NCBI GenBank assembly: GCA_965221545.1
Contig: OZ244901.1
Coordinates: 2,604,001 to 2,668,000, forward strand
Direction of reading: 5' to 3'
Source of the DNA: JAJEFO01 sp022819605
GTDB lineage: Bacteria; Pseudomonadota; Alphaproteobacteria; Rhodobacterales; Rhodobacteraceae
DNA length: 64,000 nt
Shown here in pieces: positions 1-9,537 of the stretch (positions are counted from its first letter, which is position 1; every line of letters starts with the position of its first letter). The notes under the pieces were generated by a model. That model had not been told where the DNA came from, ran no database searches, and worked only from the letters and a program-made list of their open reading frames with translations. The position numbers and the translations under genes were made by a program.

Positions 1-561
1 ATCCGAATTGGCATGGATGTAGCGCGCTGCAATTTCCTTTCCGGATCCCGACGGACCGGTCAGCATCACGCGTCCGTTCGACTTCGTCACCTTGTCCAAC
101 TGTGATCTCAGCGCCTTGCACGCCGACGACGACCCGATGATGATTGCCGACCGCAATTCCTTGCGGCGCAGTTCGGAGTTTTCCCGCCGCAGCCGCGAGG
201 TTTCCATAGCCCGCGAGATCACGACCAGCAACTGGTCGATGTTGAACGGCTTTTCTATGAAGTCGTAGGCGCCCTGCTTGATTGCGGCGACGGCAATCTC
301 GATGTTGCCATGGCCTGAAATGATGATGATCGGAATGTCGGGATTGTCGCGCTTCGTGGCTTTCAGGATGTCAATTCCATCCATGCGGCTGTCCTTCAGC
401 CAGATGTCGAGAATCATCAGGCCCGGCGGGTCCCGGTTCAACTCGGCCATCGCCTCTTCCGAATTCGCCGCCAGCCGGGTTTCGAATCCTTCGTCACCCA
501 GAATGTCCGAGATGAGAGTCCGAATGTCTTCCTCATCATCGACAATCAGAATGTCACCCAT
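1..561 (-). CDS. ntrX: NtrX response regulator, 5' part (truncated by window edge)
   Basis: This is the N-terminal part of the response regulator partnered with NtrY; the rest lies before base 1. The receiver domain fills about residues 1-120, with the acidic pocket (DDEED at 8-12) and the phosphoacceptor Asp52 in the string LMILDIW. A linker follows, then the start of the AAA+ module with a Walker A motif (GPSGSGKE) at the very edge. The ATG at 559-561 overlaps the ntrY stop by 8 bases (ATGGGTGA), which implies translational coupling. The family controls nitrogen and redox responses in alphaproteobacteria. Whether a GAFTGA loop is present cannot be seen here. Confidence 0.93.
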   Translation of the reverse strand, partial: MGDILIVDDEEDIRTLISDILGDEGFETRLAANSEEAMAELNRDPPGLMILDIWLKDSRMDGIDILKATKRDNPDIPIIIISGHGNIEIAVAAIKQGAYDFIEKPFNIDQLLVVISRAMETSRLRRENSELRRKELRSAIIIGSSSACKALRSQLDKVTKSNGRVMLTGPSGSGKEIAARYIHANSD

Positions 562-2824
562 TTGCGTCTCTCCCTCGATCGGCAAGTTCGCCGGCCTGCT
601 CGATGCCGGTCGCCAGGGGCAGGCAGATTTCTGCGCGAGCCCCGATCTGGCCTGAAGCGTCCAATGGGTCGGCGTCCGTCAAGACCAGCGACCCTCCGTG
701 TTCCTCTATGATCTTTTTCACTATGGACAGTCCCAGTCCGGTACCCGTTGCACGCGTCGACACGTACGGCTCGAAGAGCCGCGACCGGTCTTCCGGCAGC
801 CCAATCCCGTTGTCAGAAACCGCAATGCGCGCGACCTGTCCGTCGACGTCCAGGCTTACATGAACTTTCGGTGTGTAACCTGCCGGGATTGAACCATTTT
901 CCGTGACGCACTCAATAGCCTCGCCGGCATTCTTGATCAGGTTTGTCAGTGCCTGGCCCATCATTGTCTTGTCCACGTCGGCATAGACCGGCGTCTTCGG
1001 AATCTCCGAGATCAACTCATGTGCCTCGGTTGTCTCCTGCAGAGTCACGACATCCCGCACGGCAGCGGCCAAGTCCTGCCGGCTGCGCTCCGGTTCCGGC
1101 ATCCGCGCGAATCTGGAGAACTCGTCCACGATGCGCCTCAGATCGTCGGTCTGGCGCACGATCACATCGGTCATCTGGTCAAGCTGGTCGGCCTCATCTC
1201 CTGCGGCTACGCGGAATTTCCGCTTGATCCGCCCCGCAGACAGCTGGATCGGCGTAAGCGGATTCTTGATCTCATGCGCGATCCTCCGCGCCACGTCGCC
1301 CCAGGCCGCCATGCGCTGGGCCGTGACGAGATCGGTCACGTCATCGAACGCAATCACGTATCCTTCCTCCTCGCCGTCCACGCCTCGCCTTTTTGCAATT
1401 CGGACCAGGAGGGATTCGGCAATTCCGCCCCGCGACACCCGGATTTCGTCCTGTTCGGAAACACGGCCGCTTGCATTCAGTCGCCGGAGCAGAGGTCCGA
1501 ATTCCGGAACCGCCTTCTCCAGCGGCGCGGACAGTCTGTCACCCTCTATCTTGAGGATGCGCTCCGCTGAGCGGTTGATGAACGTGACACGCCCCTGCGT
1601 GTCGAGGCCGATCACGCCTGCAGTCACCGAGGAAAGCACGCTGTCGAACAGCCGACGCCGCCGTTCGATCTGCTGGTTCGTCGCGAGCAGTCGCTCGCGC
1701 TGGCCCTTGAGCTGCCGGGTCATTTGGTTGAAGAGGCGACCAAGCATGGCGATCTCGTCATCGCCGGCTTCTTCGCGCACCTGCACGTCGAGGTCTCCTG
1801 CGCCGACGCGCTGTGCTGCCCCGGCAAGACGGCCAACCGGACGCGACAGCCGCTCGGCGAACCAGAGGCCCAGCCATATCGCCGCCAGGATGAGGATGAC
1901 GGCAAAGCCAAGGTAAAGAAGGCCGAACTCGAAGACGAGTCGCCCACGCGCTGCCTCGAGTTCATTGTACAGCTTCGCCGTTTCGGCCGCCTCGTCCAGA
2001 AGTCCGAGAATCTTGCCGTCGACGTTGCGCGACACGTAAAGATACCGGTTCGGGAACGCAGCAAGCATCACGAGCGCCCGGAATTCGTCCGTCTCCAGGT
2101 CTTCGATGATCACCGTCTCTCCATCCGTTGCCGCGGCAATTTCCTCTTTGCTCGGCCTTTCGAAGTCGAACAGGTAGGATCGTTCGCCGCGGGCACGGAT
2201 TTCCCCGGTACCGTCGATAACGAATGCTTCCCGCAATCCGCGCTGCACGCGGCTCTGCCCCTGTCCCAGCAGTTGCCTGAGTGCGCCGTCGTCAACGAAG
2301 ACCGACCGAATGCGCGGGGCATTCAGAAACTCCGCCAGCGCCTCTGCATCTTCGGCAAGGTCTCGTCGCTGGTCTTCCTGATAGGCCACGGCTGCAGACA
2401 GGGACGCCCTTACAACGCTGCTCACCCGTTCGGAAAACCAGCTCTCCAGCCCGACATTGATCGTCAGCCCGGCGAAAATGGCCACCAGGGCTGTCGGTAT
2501 GAACGCAATCAGGGCAAAGACACCGGTCAGCCGCAAGTGCAGGCGGGAACCGGCCGACCGCGCGCGCCGCGCGGCAATCATCGCGGCAATTCGCCTGGCG
2601 ACCAGAGCTGCAACGGCCAGCGCATAGACGAGGTCCGCCAGGAAGACGAGACGCAGCGTCAACGGCGAGGCACTGCCGTCGAGCGGGCCCAGCACAAGGA
2701 AGGTGGCCAGAACCAGGACTGGTCCCAGAATGACGAGACTCAGTGGCCCGGCGCTGCGAAATCGCCGCAATTGCCAGAACTGGCTGGCCATCATCGGCGA
2801 CGTTGTGCGTGCTCTTTGGGTCAC
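554..2824 (-). CDS. ntrY: NtrY sensor histidine kinase
   Basis: This is the membrane sensor kinase of the NtrY/NtrX pair, about 756 residues. In order it has two N-terminal membrane segments, a periplasmic region, another membrane segment (around LYLGFAVILILAAIWLGLWF), a HAMP domain, a PAS domain, a HisKA domain with the phospho-His in RIAHEIKNPLTPIQLS, and a HATPase domain ending in GTGLGLSIVKKI. I chose the GTG at 2824 because AGGA lies 6 bases upstream. An ATG pair at 2794/2791 is the alternative, and the frame stays open to 2911. ntrC ends about 100 bases upstream and ntrX starts inside its stop, so all four ntr genes look like one transcription unit. Confidence 0.94.
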   Translation of the reverse strand: MTQRARTTSPMMASQFWQLRRFRSAGPLSLVILGPVLVLATFLVLGPLDGSASPLTLRLVFLADLVYALAVAALVARRIAAMIAARRARSAGSRLHLRLTGVFALIAFIPTALVAIFAGLTINVGLESWFSERVSSVVRASLSAAVAYQEDQRRDLAEDAEALAEFLNAPRIRSVFVDDGALRQLLGQGQSRVQRGLREAFVIDGTGEIRARGERSYLFDFERPSKEEIAAATDGETVIIEDLETDEFRALVMLAAFPNRYLYVSRNVDGKILGLLDEAAETAKLYNELEAARGRLVFEFGLLYLGFAVILILAAIWLGLWFAERLSRPVGRLAGAAQRVGAGDLDVQVREEAGDDEIAMLGRLFNQMTRQLKGQRERLLATNQQIERRRRLFDSVLSSVTAGVIGLDTQGRVTFINRSAERILKIEGDRLSAPLEKAVPEFGPLLRRLNASGRVSEQDEIRVSRGGIAESLLVRIAKRRGVDGEEEGYVIAFDDVTDLVTAQRMAAWGDVARRIAHEIKNPLTPIQLSAGRIKRKFRVAAGDEADQLDQMTDVIVRQTDDLRRIVDEFSRFARMPEPERSRQDLAAAVRDVVTLQETTEAHELISEIPKTPVYADVDKTMMGQALTNLIKNAGEAIECVTENGSIPAGYTPKVHVSLDVDGQVARIAVSDNGIGLPEDRSRLFEPYVSTRATGTGLGLSIVKKIIEEHGGSLVLTDADPLDASGQIGARAEICLPLATGIEQAGELADRGRDANG

Positions 2825-2924
2825 AGGGGATCCTGTATAGATGCTGTAGCGCTCCCTGCCGCCGCCGCTGCATGTTGAAGACTTGCAACGGCGGTCGCCG
2901 GTTCGACACATTATTGTTGCCGAA

Positions 2925-4286
2925 TTACATCAATTTGCGGCGTCGTGCTACGCGAATGTCAAGTTCCGTGATCTTTTTCCGCAGCGTATTGCGATTGATG
3001 CCCAGAAGTTCCGCACACTTGGCTTGGTTTCCGCCCGTGGCGTCAAGGGCCGCTTCGATCAGCGGCAATTCGACTTCGCGCAGAATCCGATGGTAAAGCC
3101 CGGCGGGCGGAAGGTGCCCGCCATGCAGGTCAAAATACCTCCGGAGATGCTTGGCAACCGAAGTGGACACTCCGTCATCGGCGTCAGCCTTTGGCGCGAC
3201 TTCAGGCTGGTTGTCAAGAACCGACTTCACGTCCGATCGCAGGATCTGCATCTCGCCGCCCATGAGCATCAGCCGCCGCACGGTGTTTTCAAGCTGGCGA
3301 ACGTTTCCGGGCCAGGAATACGCACGAAGAAGCTCGACGGCATGGCTGTCAAACTGACGGGCTGGCAATCCATCCTGTTCGGCCCGTTGCGCGAAGTGCT
3401 GTGCAAGAAGCATGATGTCGTCGATCCGGTCTCGAAGCGGCGGCAGTTTCAATGTCATTCCGCTCAGCCGGTAATACAGGTCTTGCCGAAAGCCCCCCTT
3501 GTCCATGGCCGCCGCAAGGTTGGCCTGTGTGGTCGCAATTACGCGCGGACCGTCCTCTTTCAAGTCGTCCAGCATGCTGACGATGCGCGTTTGCGCATCA
3601 AGCGGAAGGTCAGCGACTTCGTCGAGCAAAAGGGTTCCGTTCCGTGCCCTGTTCACCAAAGAGGGCGGTTCCTCGACATTCTGGAAGTCTGCCCCCGCCG
3701 CGCTGACAAGCGGCATGGTGCGTCGATCACCCAAGTCGTGAATGGTGCGAGCAATCAGGGACTTGCCCGTCCCGCTTTCGCCAGTGATCAATATCGGCAG
3801 ATCGGCATTCATCACTCGGGCAATCACCTGATAGAGCGACTGCATGGCCGGGCTGCGCCCGACAAGGGGCAGGTCTTCGGCCACGAATTCTTCCACTTGG
3901 GACGCTTGCGCGCCAGACTGCGACTTGTCGGCAAGCGCCCGGCTTACCCGCTTCATCAGGTCGGGCAGATCGAATGGCTTGGGCAAGTAGTGATATGCGT
4001 CCGCCTCGGTCGCCTGGATCGCCGTTACGATGGTGTTCTGCGCGGAGATCACGATGACCGGCAGTTCTGGACGCACCGACTTGATCTCCGGAACCAGTTC
4101 GATTCCGTTCCCGTCCGGCATGATCACGTCGGTGATCACCAAGTCGCCCTTTCCCTCGTTGACCCATCGCATCAGGGTGAGAAGCGAAGATGTGGCGTGA
4201 ACCTTGCAGCCGCCGCGAGTCAGGGCCTGGGTCAGCACCGTACGGATCGTGCGGTCGTCGTCAGCTACCAGTACCGTGCCGTCCAT
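2925..4286 (-). CDS. ntrC: NtrC nitrogen response regulator lacking the GAFTGA loop
   Basis: This is a 453-residue transcription activator phosphorylated by NtrB. The receiver domain has Asp53 (VITDVIMP). The AAA+ domain has Walker A GESGTGKS and Walker B TLLLDEVADLP. A C-terminal Fis-type helix-turn-helix lies around residues 410-450 (NQAKCAELLGINRNTLRKK). Between Walker A and Walker B the segment reads SAAGADFQNVEEPPSLVNRA where classical NtrC has the GAFTGA sigma-54 contact loop. That loop is missing, as known for Rhodobacter capsulatus NtrC, which activates sigma-70 polymerase. It starts 15 bases after ntrB ends. Confidence 0.95.
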   Translation of the reverse strand: MDGTVLVADDDRTIRTVLTQALTRGGCKVHATSSLLTLMRWVNEGKGDLVITDVIMPDGNGIELVPEIKSVRPELPVIVISAQNTIVTAIQATEADAYHYLPKPFDLPDLMKRVSRALADKSQSGAQASQVEEFVAEDLPLVGRSPAMQSLYQVIARVMNADLPILITGESGTGKSLIARTIHDLGDRRTMPLVSAAGADFQNVEEPPSLVNRARNGTLLLDEVADLPLDAQTRIVSMLDDLKEDGPRVIATTQANLAAAMDKGGFRQDLYYRLSGMTLKLPPLRDRIDDIMLLAQHFAQRAEQDGLPARQFDSHAVELLRAYSWPGNVRQLENTVRRLMLMGGEMQILRSDVKSVLDNQPEVAPKADADDGVSTSVAKHLRRYFDLHGGHLPPAGLYHRILREVELPLIEAALDATGGNQAKCAELLGINRNTLRKKITELDIRVARRRKLM

Positions 4287-4301
4287 TGGTCCCTCTTCTT
4301 G

Positions 4302-5372
4302 CTATTGTTGCTGGTCTTTCGGGGCAGCTGGAAGCGACAAGCGAAAGACAGTCTTGCCCGGCGTGCTGCTTGCGGTAATCCAGCCATCGTGGTCGGAGAC
4401 TATCTTCGATGCCAGGGCAAGGCCCAGACCGGTCCCGTTCTCGCGGCCCGAGACGAAAGGATCGAAGATGCCCTGCAGGATGTTCGCCGGAATGCCCGGT
4501 CCGTCATCAACGATTTCGACATTCAGCGCCAGTCGGGTTGCCCGCCCATTGCGTCGAATTTTCGACGACATGTCGTAGAATGTGCGGATCAGGATTCGCC
4601 CGGGCGAGCCGCCTGTCGCTTCGGCCGCGTTCTTCAGCAGGTTCGAGAGCACCTGAAGCATCTGGTCTTCGTCCACCCAAACCAACGGCAGCGACGGATC
4701 AAATTCGTCGACCAGTTCCATGTGGGCGGCAAATCCCACGGATGCCGAACGCTTCGCACGCACAATGAGGTCATGGACGTTTACCGCCCGGCACACCGGT
4801 GGCCGCAGGTTGCCGAACTGCTCCACCTGTTCGAGGAGCCCCAGAACGCGCCGCGTCTCGCTGACGATCAGTTCGGTCAGGGCAAGATCATCCTTGGAAA
4901 GGTTCATGCCGAGGAGCTGCGCCGCACCCGTGATGCCTGCCAGCGGGTTCTTGATCTCGTGCGCCAGCATTTCGGCCATGCCGATTGCGGATCTGGCGGC
5001 CGAGCGCCCGGACATCGCCTGGTTCAGCCGCTCTCCAACGAACCTGGGTTCCACCAGCATTACAAGGTGATCAGCCGTGCCGACCATGGGCGCCAGCTTG
5101 ATGTCGCAGCGCTCGGACACGTTGTCGCCCGTGACGACATTCATGTTGTTCATGAAGATCGGAGCCTGCTCGCGCCGAACTCTTGCAGCGTGTTCGCTCA
5201 TCGATGCGTCCGTGGCAAATGCATCAAATGCCGACAAGCCGACTGACTGCCGGGCCGATGAATTCAGGTAGCTCTCTGCCGCCGGATTCATCCCGACGAT
5301 CCTGTCCTTCCCGTCCAGCAGGATTGCAGGCACGGGAATCGACAACCAGACACCGTCCTGGATCTTGGTCAT
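4302..5372 (-). CDS. ntrB: NtrB nitrogen sensor kinase/phosphatase
   Basis: This is a soluble histidine kinase of 356 residues, the partner of NtrC and normally controlled by PII proteins. A PAS domain lies at about residues 10-110, the HisKA box is MLAHEIKNPLAGITGAAQLL, and the HATPase domain holds the N box (NLLKNAAEA), DDGPGIP and GTGLGLALASKI. It has no membrane segment. In many alphaproteobacteria dusB (nifR3) directly precedes ntrB. Here about 900 bases without a recognisable gene precede it instead. Confidence 0.95.
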   Translation of the reverse strand: MTKIQDGVWLSIPVPAILLDGKDRIVGMNPAAESYLNSSARQSVGLSAFDAFATDASMSEHAARVRREQAPIFMNNMNVVTGDNVSERCDIKLAPMVGTADHLVMLVEPRFVGERLNQAMSGRSAARSAIGMAEMLAHEIKNPLAGITGAAQLLGMNLSKDDLALTELIVSETRRVLGLLEQVEQFGNLRPPVCRAVNVHDLIVRAKRSASVGFAAHMELVDEFDPSLPLVWVDEDQMLQVLSNLLKNAAEATGGSPGRILIRTFYDMSSKIRRNGRATRLALNVEIVDDGPGIPANILQGIFDPFVSGRENGTGLGLALASKIVSDHDGWITASSTPGKTVFRLSLPAAPKDQQQ

Positions 5373-6282
5373 TCATGAACCGCCGCGAACATTGATGCCG
5401 GCACCCGCAGCATGCCTGTGCATGCGGGTCTGACATTGACACGACTTCCCAGGCCGAGTCCCTGGATTGCCAGCACGTGGAATCGTCGGCACTTCGCTCG
5501 GTCCTTCGGCAAGCGCCGAGATCAGCGACGGCACATACGGAAATTTCGAAGACCAAGAGTCAATCACTGCTCCTCATGTCCCTTCTCCTGCACGACGCAC
5601 CGCCACATCGACCCTGCCCGGGCAACAATTGCAGCATGTGATTGGCAATGCCCCGATATCGGGTCACTCCCACCCATGCGCATCATCCGAAATTTTTTCC
5701 TTTTAGATCATGCCGTTGGGCAGACGTCAAGACAGCAAGCGGAATCGATGCCTAATTCCTGAACGTCTCGCTTCGACACCGGCCCCGCAATCGCGGCGCC
5801 CTCGCGTGACCGAAATTGACCTGCGATGCGGCGCACGTGGCCCCGGTTGCCGGCGAGGCCTCTGACCCCCGTGGCGAGCCCTCACCTGAAAGAACGACGA
5901 CGCGGCGAGTCGCCAGCCAGTCTGTCCCAAGCGGGTCGAAGCGGCGCGCGGGATTGAGCGCGATGACGTGACGCACCCAATTGTCGCCGCGCAGGACCTG
6001 GACGAGTCAGAAAGTGACGTGGGCTTGCCGTCCACCGCCGGTGGAGTTGGCGCGACGAATGAACGTGTTGGCGAGTTCAGGAAATCGCAGGGTCGCATTG
6101 CACTGCATTCGAGACTTCGAAACCGAAATTGATGTGGACAGTTGGCTGGAAGGAGCAGAACGCCACGATGGCCAAAGCGGGCGTGAAGGGTGTCAAATCA
6201 GAATTGTCCTGCCTGGCCTGCATTGTCTGCAGCACGGGCACGGCGTAGACATTGCGGCATCAAGTGAAGGATACGGCCCGCT
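5373..6282. other. Intergenic region between divergent ntrB and ispF
   Basis: I recognise no gene in these 910 bases. It must hold the promoters for the ntr cluster (minus) and for ispF-pgpA-cinA (plus). A perfect 12-base palindrome, CCCGATATCGGG, lies at 5652-5663, followed by an AT-rich stretch at 5690-5710, and is a candidate operator. Short frames on both strands have no recognisable domains. I looked for DusB motifs upstream of ntrB and found none. Confidence 0.5.
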
Positions 6283-6762
6283 ATGGACTTTCGCCTAGGC
6301 AACGGCTTTGACGTACATCGGTTTGGTCCCGGCAATCATGTCACGCTCTGCGGGGTGCATGTGCCCCATGATCGCGGCCTCGCTGGCCATTCGGACGCCG
6401 ACGTCGCAATGCATGCGATCACCGATGCGATATATGGCGCGCTGGCAGAGGGCGACATAGGCCAGCACTTTCCGCCGACAGACCCGAAATGGAAGGATGC
6501 GGAAAGCGCAACGTTTCTGGAGCATGCGGTCGCGCTGGCCGGCAGGCGGCGCTTTCGGATTGCAAATGTCGACGCTACGATCATTTGTGAATTTCCCAAG
6601 ATCGGTCCTCATGTGCCTGCAATGCAGGCGCGGCTCTCAGAGATCATGGGTCTTGCCCGGGATCGAATCAGCGTCAAGGCAACAACGTCCGAGCAACTGG
6701 GATTCACTGGTCGTGGCGAAGGCATCGCTGCAATGGCCACCGCCGCCTTGGTGGCGAATTGA
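6283..6762 (+). CDS. ispF: 2-C-methyl-D-erythritol 2,4-cyclodiphosphate synthase
   Basis: This enzyme of the MEP isoprenoid pathway forms the cyclic diphosphate MEcPP with release of CMP. It has 159 residues, the normal length for a stand-alone IspF. The zinc-site motif GFDVHRF is near residue 8, GHSDADVAMHAITDA is near 40, and the C-terminal KATTSEQLGFTGRGEGIAA is intact. Many alphaproteobacteria carry an IspD-IspF fusion; here IspF is separate and no ispD is visible. Its TGA overlaps the TTG start of pgpA. Confidence 0.96.
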   Translation: MDFRLGNGFDVHRFGPGNHVTLCGVHVPHDRGLAGHSDADVAMHAITDAIYGALAEGDIGQHFPPTDPKWKDAESATFLEHAVALAGRRRFRIANVDATIICEFPKIGPHVPAMQARLSEIMGLARDRISVKATTSEQLGFTGRGEGIAAMATAALVAN

Positions 6763-7253
6763 TTCGGCGGCTTGTTCTCAGTTTTTTCTGCGCAGGCTTC
6801 TTGCGCCCCGCTCCTGGCACGTGGGGCTCGCTTGCGGCTCTGCCCGCGGCATGGGTGCTCTGGCAAATCGGCGGACCGACCTTGCTTGCCGTCGCGATCA
6901 TTGCCGCTTTTGCAGGAGGCACCATGGCAATAGAACGGGAGTTCGAGGAGAGCGGGCCGCACGACCCTGGCTGGATCGTCATTGACGAAGTCGTAGGTCA
7001 ATGGATTGCGCTTCTTCCGATCGCTGTCGGCGCAACGTTGTCGGGCACAACACCAACAAGGCTTTGGCCTGGCATCCTTGCGGCATTCCTGCTGTTCCGC
7101 CTGTTCGACATTTGGAAGCCATGGCTTGTGGGTCATGCGGACCGTCGCGGGGACGCGATCGGGGTCATGCTTGACGACATTTGGGCGGGTGTCTTCGCGG
7201 CATGCGGCTTAACGGCTCTCGCGGCCCTTGCTCATTTTGGGCTCGTCTCATGA
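6759..7253 (+). CDS. pgpA: Phosphatidylglycerophosphatase A
   Basis: This membrane enzyme dephosphorylates phosphatidylglycerol phosphate. It has 164 residues with several membrane segments and the family motifs GTWGSLAALP, DEVVGQWIAL, FRLFDIWKPWLV and MLDDIWAG. The start is a TTG whose bases overlap the ispF stop (TTGA). Its own TGA overlaps the cinA ATG (ATGA). The three genes therefore form a tightly coupled operon. Confidence 0.93.
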   Translation: MIRRLVLSFFCAGFLRPAPGTWGSLAALPAAWVLWQIGGPTLLAVAIIAAFAGGTMAIEREFEESGPHDPGWIVIDEVVGQWIALLPIAVGATLSGTTPTRLWPGILAAFLLFRLFDIWKPWLVGHADRRGDAIGVMLDDIWAGVFAACGLTALAALAHFGLVS

Positions 7254-7729
7254 CGGTCTCCGGTCTCCTGGATCGTGCAAAGCGCTCCGGCATAATGATT
7301 GCGACGGCGGAAAGCTGCACAGGTGGCATGGTGGCAGCCAGCATAACCGACATTCCCGGCTCCTCGGACGTCTTTGAGCGCGGCTTTGTCACCTATTCGA
7401 ACACGTCAAAAATCGATCTGCTGGGGGTCGATGCCGGGACCATCGCTCGGCATGGTGCGGTAAGCCGGCAGGTCGCGAAAGCAATGGCCGAAGGCGCAAT
7501 CAGAAACTCGGAAGCACATGTCGCCGTCTCGATAACCGGAGTCGCGGGCCCGGGCGGCGCCGGCCGCAAGCCAGAGGGGATGGTATGCTTCGGCCTGGCA
7601 TCGGTGAACTCCGACACGTTCACCGAAACCCGGAGATTCGGCGCGGTTGGTCGCGAAAACGTAAGGGCGGCCAGCGTGCAGCACGCCTTGACCTTGCTCG
7701 ATTCCGGAATTGCCGAATTGCTCAAATGA
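7250..7729 (+). CDS. cinA: CinA C-terminal-domain protein (NMN amidohydrolase type)
   Basis: This is a stand-alone CinA C-terminal domain of 159 residues, the family that deamidates nicotinamide mononucleotide (PncC) in NAD salvage. Motifs are TAESCTGGMVAASITDIPGSS, FERGFVTYSN and VSITGVAGPGG. There is no N-terminal MoCF-like domain, which is common for this short form. I chose the ATG at 7250 because it sits in the ATGA overlap with pgpA; the frame is open further upstream, but inside pgpA. Confidence 0.92.
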   Translation: MTVSGLLDRAKRSGIMIATAESCTGGMVAASITDIPGSSDVFERGFVTYSNTSKIDLLGVDAGTIARHGAVSRQVAKAMAEGAIRNSEAHVAVSITGVAGPGGAGRKPEGMVCFGLASVNSDTFTETRRFGAVGRENVRAASVQHALTLLDSGIAELLK

Positions 7730-7875
7730 TTGGCCAGTGACGCCAAATTTGCCGAAAAGTTAGGCAATTCCAAAAGCGCGCCCCAAAACGTGCAAATTCT
7801 GCGCCGTCCGGCTTTCGTTTCCAGCGACGCTGCTGTTTCTGACTGCGCAGGCAGACCTTTGGAAGGAGAATTTTC

Positions 7876-9057
7876 ATGGTTGGGGCAGACACGGCTTGGA
7901 TCATTGTAGCCACGGCACTCGTGCTACTTATGACATTGCCAGGACTGGCACTGTTTTACGGCGGGCTCGTGCGGGCACGAAACGTCTTGAGCGTCTTGAT
8001 GCACTGTTATGCGCTGGCTTGTCTCATGAGCATCTTGTGGCTGGTTGCAGGGTATTCGATCGCGTTTGGCGACGGAACCGGAGGCATCTGGGGCGGACTT
8101 GGCAAGATGTTCCTCATCGGCGTCGACACGACCAGCCTTTCGGGGACGCTGCCCGAAGTTCTCTTTTTCGCGTTTCAGATGACGTTCGCCATCATCACGC
8201 CCGCGTTGATCGTCGGCGCCTACGTGGAGCGCGTCAAATTTTCGTTCGTGCTCGCCTTCTCCGGGCTCTGGATGCTGATCTGCTACGCACCCGTTGTGCA
8301 CTGGATCTGGGGCGGTGGCATGCTGTCCGACGGAGGGATTCTCGGCGAGATCGGAGTTCGCGACTTTGCCGGCGGCATCGTGGTTCACCAGACGGCTGGA
8401 ACCGCCGCACTTGTTCTCGCCATCCTGCTGGGCGCGCGAAAGGACAAGTCAAGACCGCCTCACAACCCCGGATACGTCATGGTGGGAGCGGCGCTGCTCT
8501 GGGTCGGCTGGTACGGCTTCAATGGCGGTTCGCAACTCGCGGCCGACGGCGGAGCTGCCATGGCGATAACCGTGACGCACATTTCGGCCGCAACGGCTTC
8601 ACTGACCTGGGCTCTGTGGGAGCGTATCAAGCACGGCACTGCATCGCTCGTCGGCATGGTGACGGGCACAATTGCCGGGCTCGCATCCATCACGCCGGCC
8701 TCCGGCTTCGTCGGCCCGCTTGAAGCGCTCATCATTGGAGCCATTGCGGGCATTCTCTGCCTCGAGGGCGTCCACGCCATCCGTGACCGCCTCAAGATCG
8801 ACGACACGCTCGACGTCTTCGCTGTGCACGGGATCGGCGGGATCTTTGGAACCGTCATGCTCGCGATCCTTGGCCATGCAAGTTGGGTCGGGCAACTCGG
8901 AGGCGTCCTGATCGTAGGTCTCTATGCAACCGTCATTTCAATCATCATCGCCATCGTCTTGAAGGCGCTTATCGGCATGCGCGTCGATGAAGAGACGGAG
9001 GTGACCGGCCTCGACATTGCGCAGAGCGGCGAGCGTGCATATGACATGACGTCCTGA
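7876..9057 (+). CDS. amt: Ammonium transporter
   Basis: This is an Amt/MEP/Rh channel of 393 residues with about eleven membrane helices. The twin pore histidines are in IVVHQTAGTAAL and VFAVHGIGGIFG, and the phosphate-gate signature GGLVRARNVLSV is near the N terminus. A strong ribosome site (GGAAGGAG) precedes the ATG, and no cleavable signal peptide is evident. No glnK lies next to it. I searched the 146-base leader for a -24/-12 sigma-54 promoter and did not find one, which fits the GAFTGA-less NtrC. Confidence 0.96.
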   Translation: MVGADTAWIIVATALVLLMTLPGLALFYGGLVRARNVLSVLMHCYALACLMSILWLVAGYSIAFGDGTGGIWGGLGKMFLIGVDTTSLSGTLPEVLFFAFQMTFAIITPALIVGAYVERVKFSFVLAFSGLWMLICYAPVVHWIWGGGMLSDGGILGEIGVRDFAGGIVVHQTAGTAALVLAILLGARKDKSRPPHNPGYVMVGAALLWVGWYGFNGGSQLAADGGAAMAITVTHISAATASLTWALWERIKHGTASLVGMVTGTIAGLASITPASGFVGPLEALIIGAIAGILCLEGVHAIRDRLKIDDTLDVFAVHGIGGIFGTVMLAILGHASWVGQLGGVLIVGLYATVISIIIAIVLKALIGMRVDEETEVTGLDIAQSGERAYDMTS

Positions 9058-9537
9058 TTCCCTGTCGGGCGCGGAGGAGTCTCGCTCTGCGCCCCAGGAA
9101 TCGGTCCGAGGAGCCGTTTTTGAATCCGAGCCCTTCGGACCGGTGTGTCGCCGGGCGGACTTTTGCTAAGTGCCAGAGTAGCGATCATTGCCCGGCGGCA
9201 ACAAAAACTGCACGGTTGGCACGATTCGGCCGCTCTCACATTTTCGTTGCGCGAAAGCTGCCACTGGCAGCGGCATTGGCCTTGACCACCTTGACGCATT
9301 CTGCGCGATGCCCAAATGCGCGCGTGATCCTTGGTGCCCTCGATTCAATGCGTGCGTTTCACCAGCAGTGGCATCATTGTCCCGCGGGCAGGCATGCCGG
9401 GTTTCCTCTTCTGCCACATACGACCAAGTTGCAGTGAATCGGCGATGCCCACCAACAGCCTGAAGAAAGTCGAGGGCGAAATTCCAAGTTCTGACCATCT
9501 GGCAATCAATCGCAATTCAGTACCAGGCAATGTCCGG
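9058..9537. other. Intergenic region after amt
   Basis: I recognise no gene in these 480 bases between convergent amt and the PLP enzyme gene. GGTCCGA near 9104 can pair with TCGGACC about 27 bases later, but no T-run follows, so I do not call it a terminator. Confidence 0.4.

Noticed and set aside
2883..5246. Plus-strand open frame of 787 codons
   Set aside because: It is antisense to ntrC and ntrB, has no recognisable domain, and such long antisense frames are a by-product of GC-rich codon use.
5752..6098. Minus-strand frames upstream of ispF
   Set aside because: Short overlapping frames with no clear motif, start or ribosome site; not enough to call a pseudogene.
7730..7875. Sigma-54 promoter for amt
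   Set aside because: No GG/GC pair at -24/-12 spacing could be found in the leader.
9104..9150. Hairpin after amt (GGTCCGA/TCGGACC)
   Set aside because: Loop of about 27 bases and no T-run, so not a convincing terminator.
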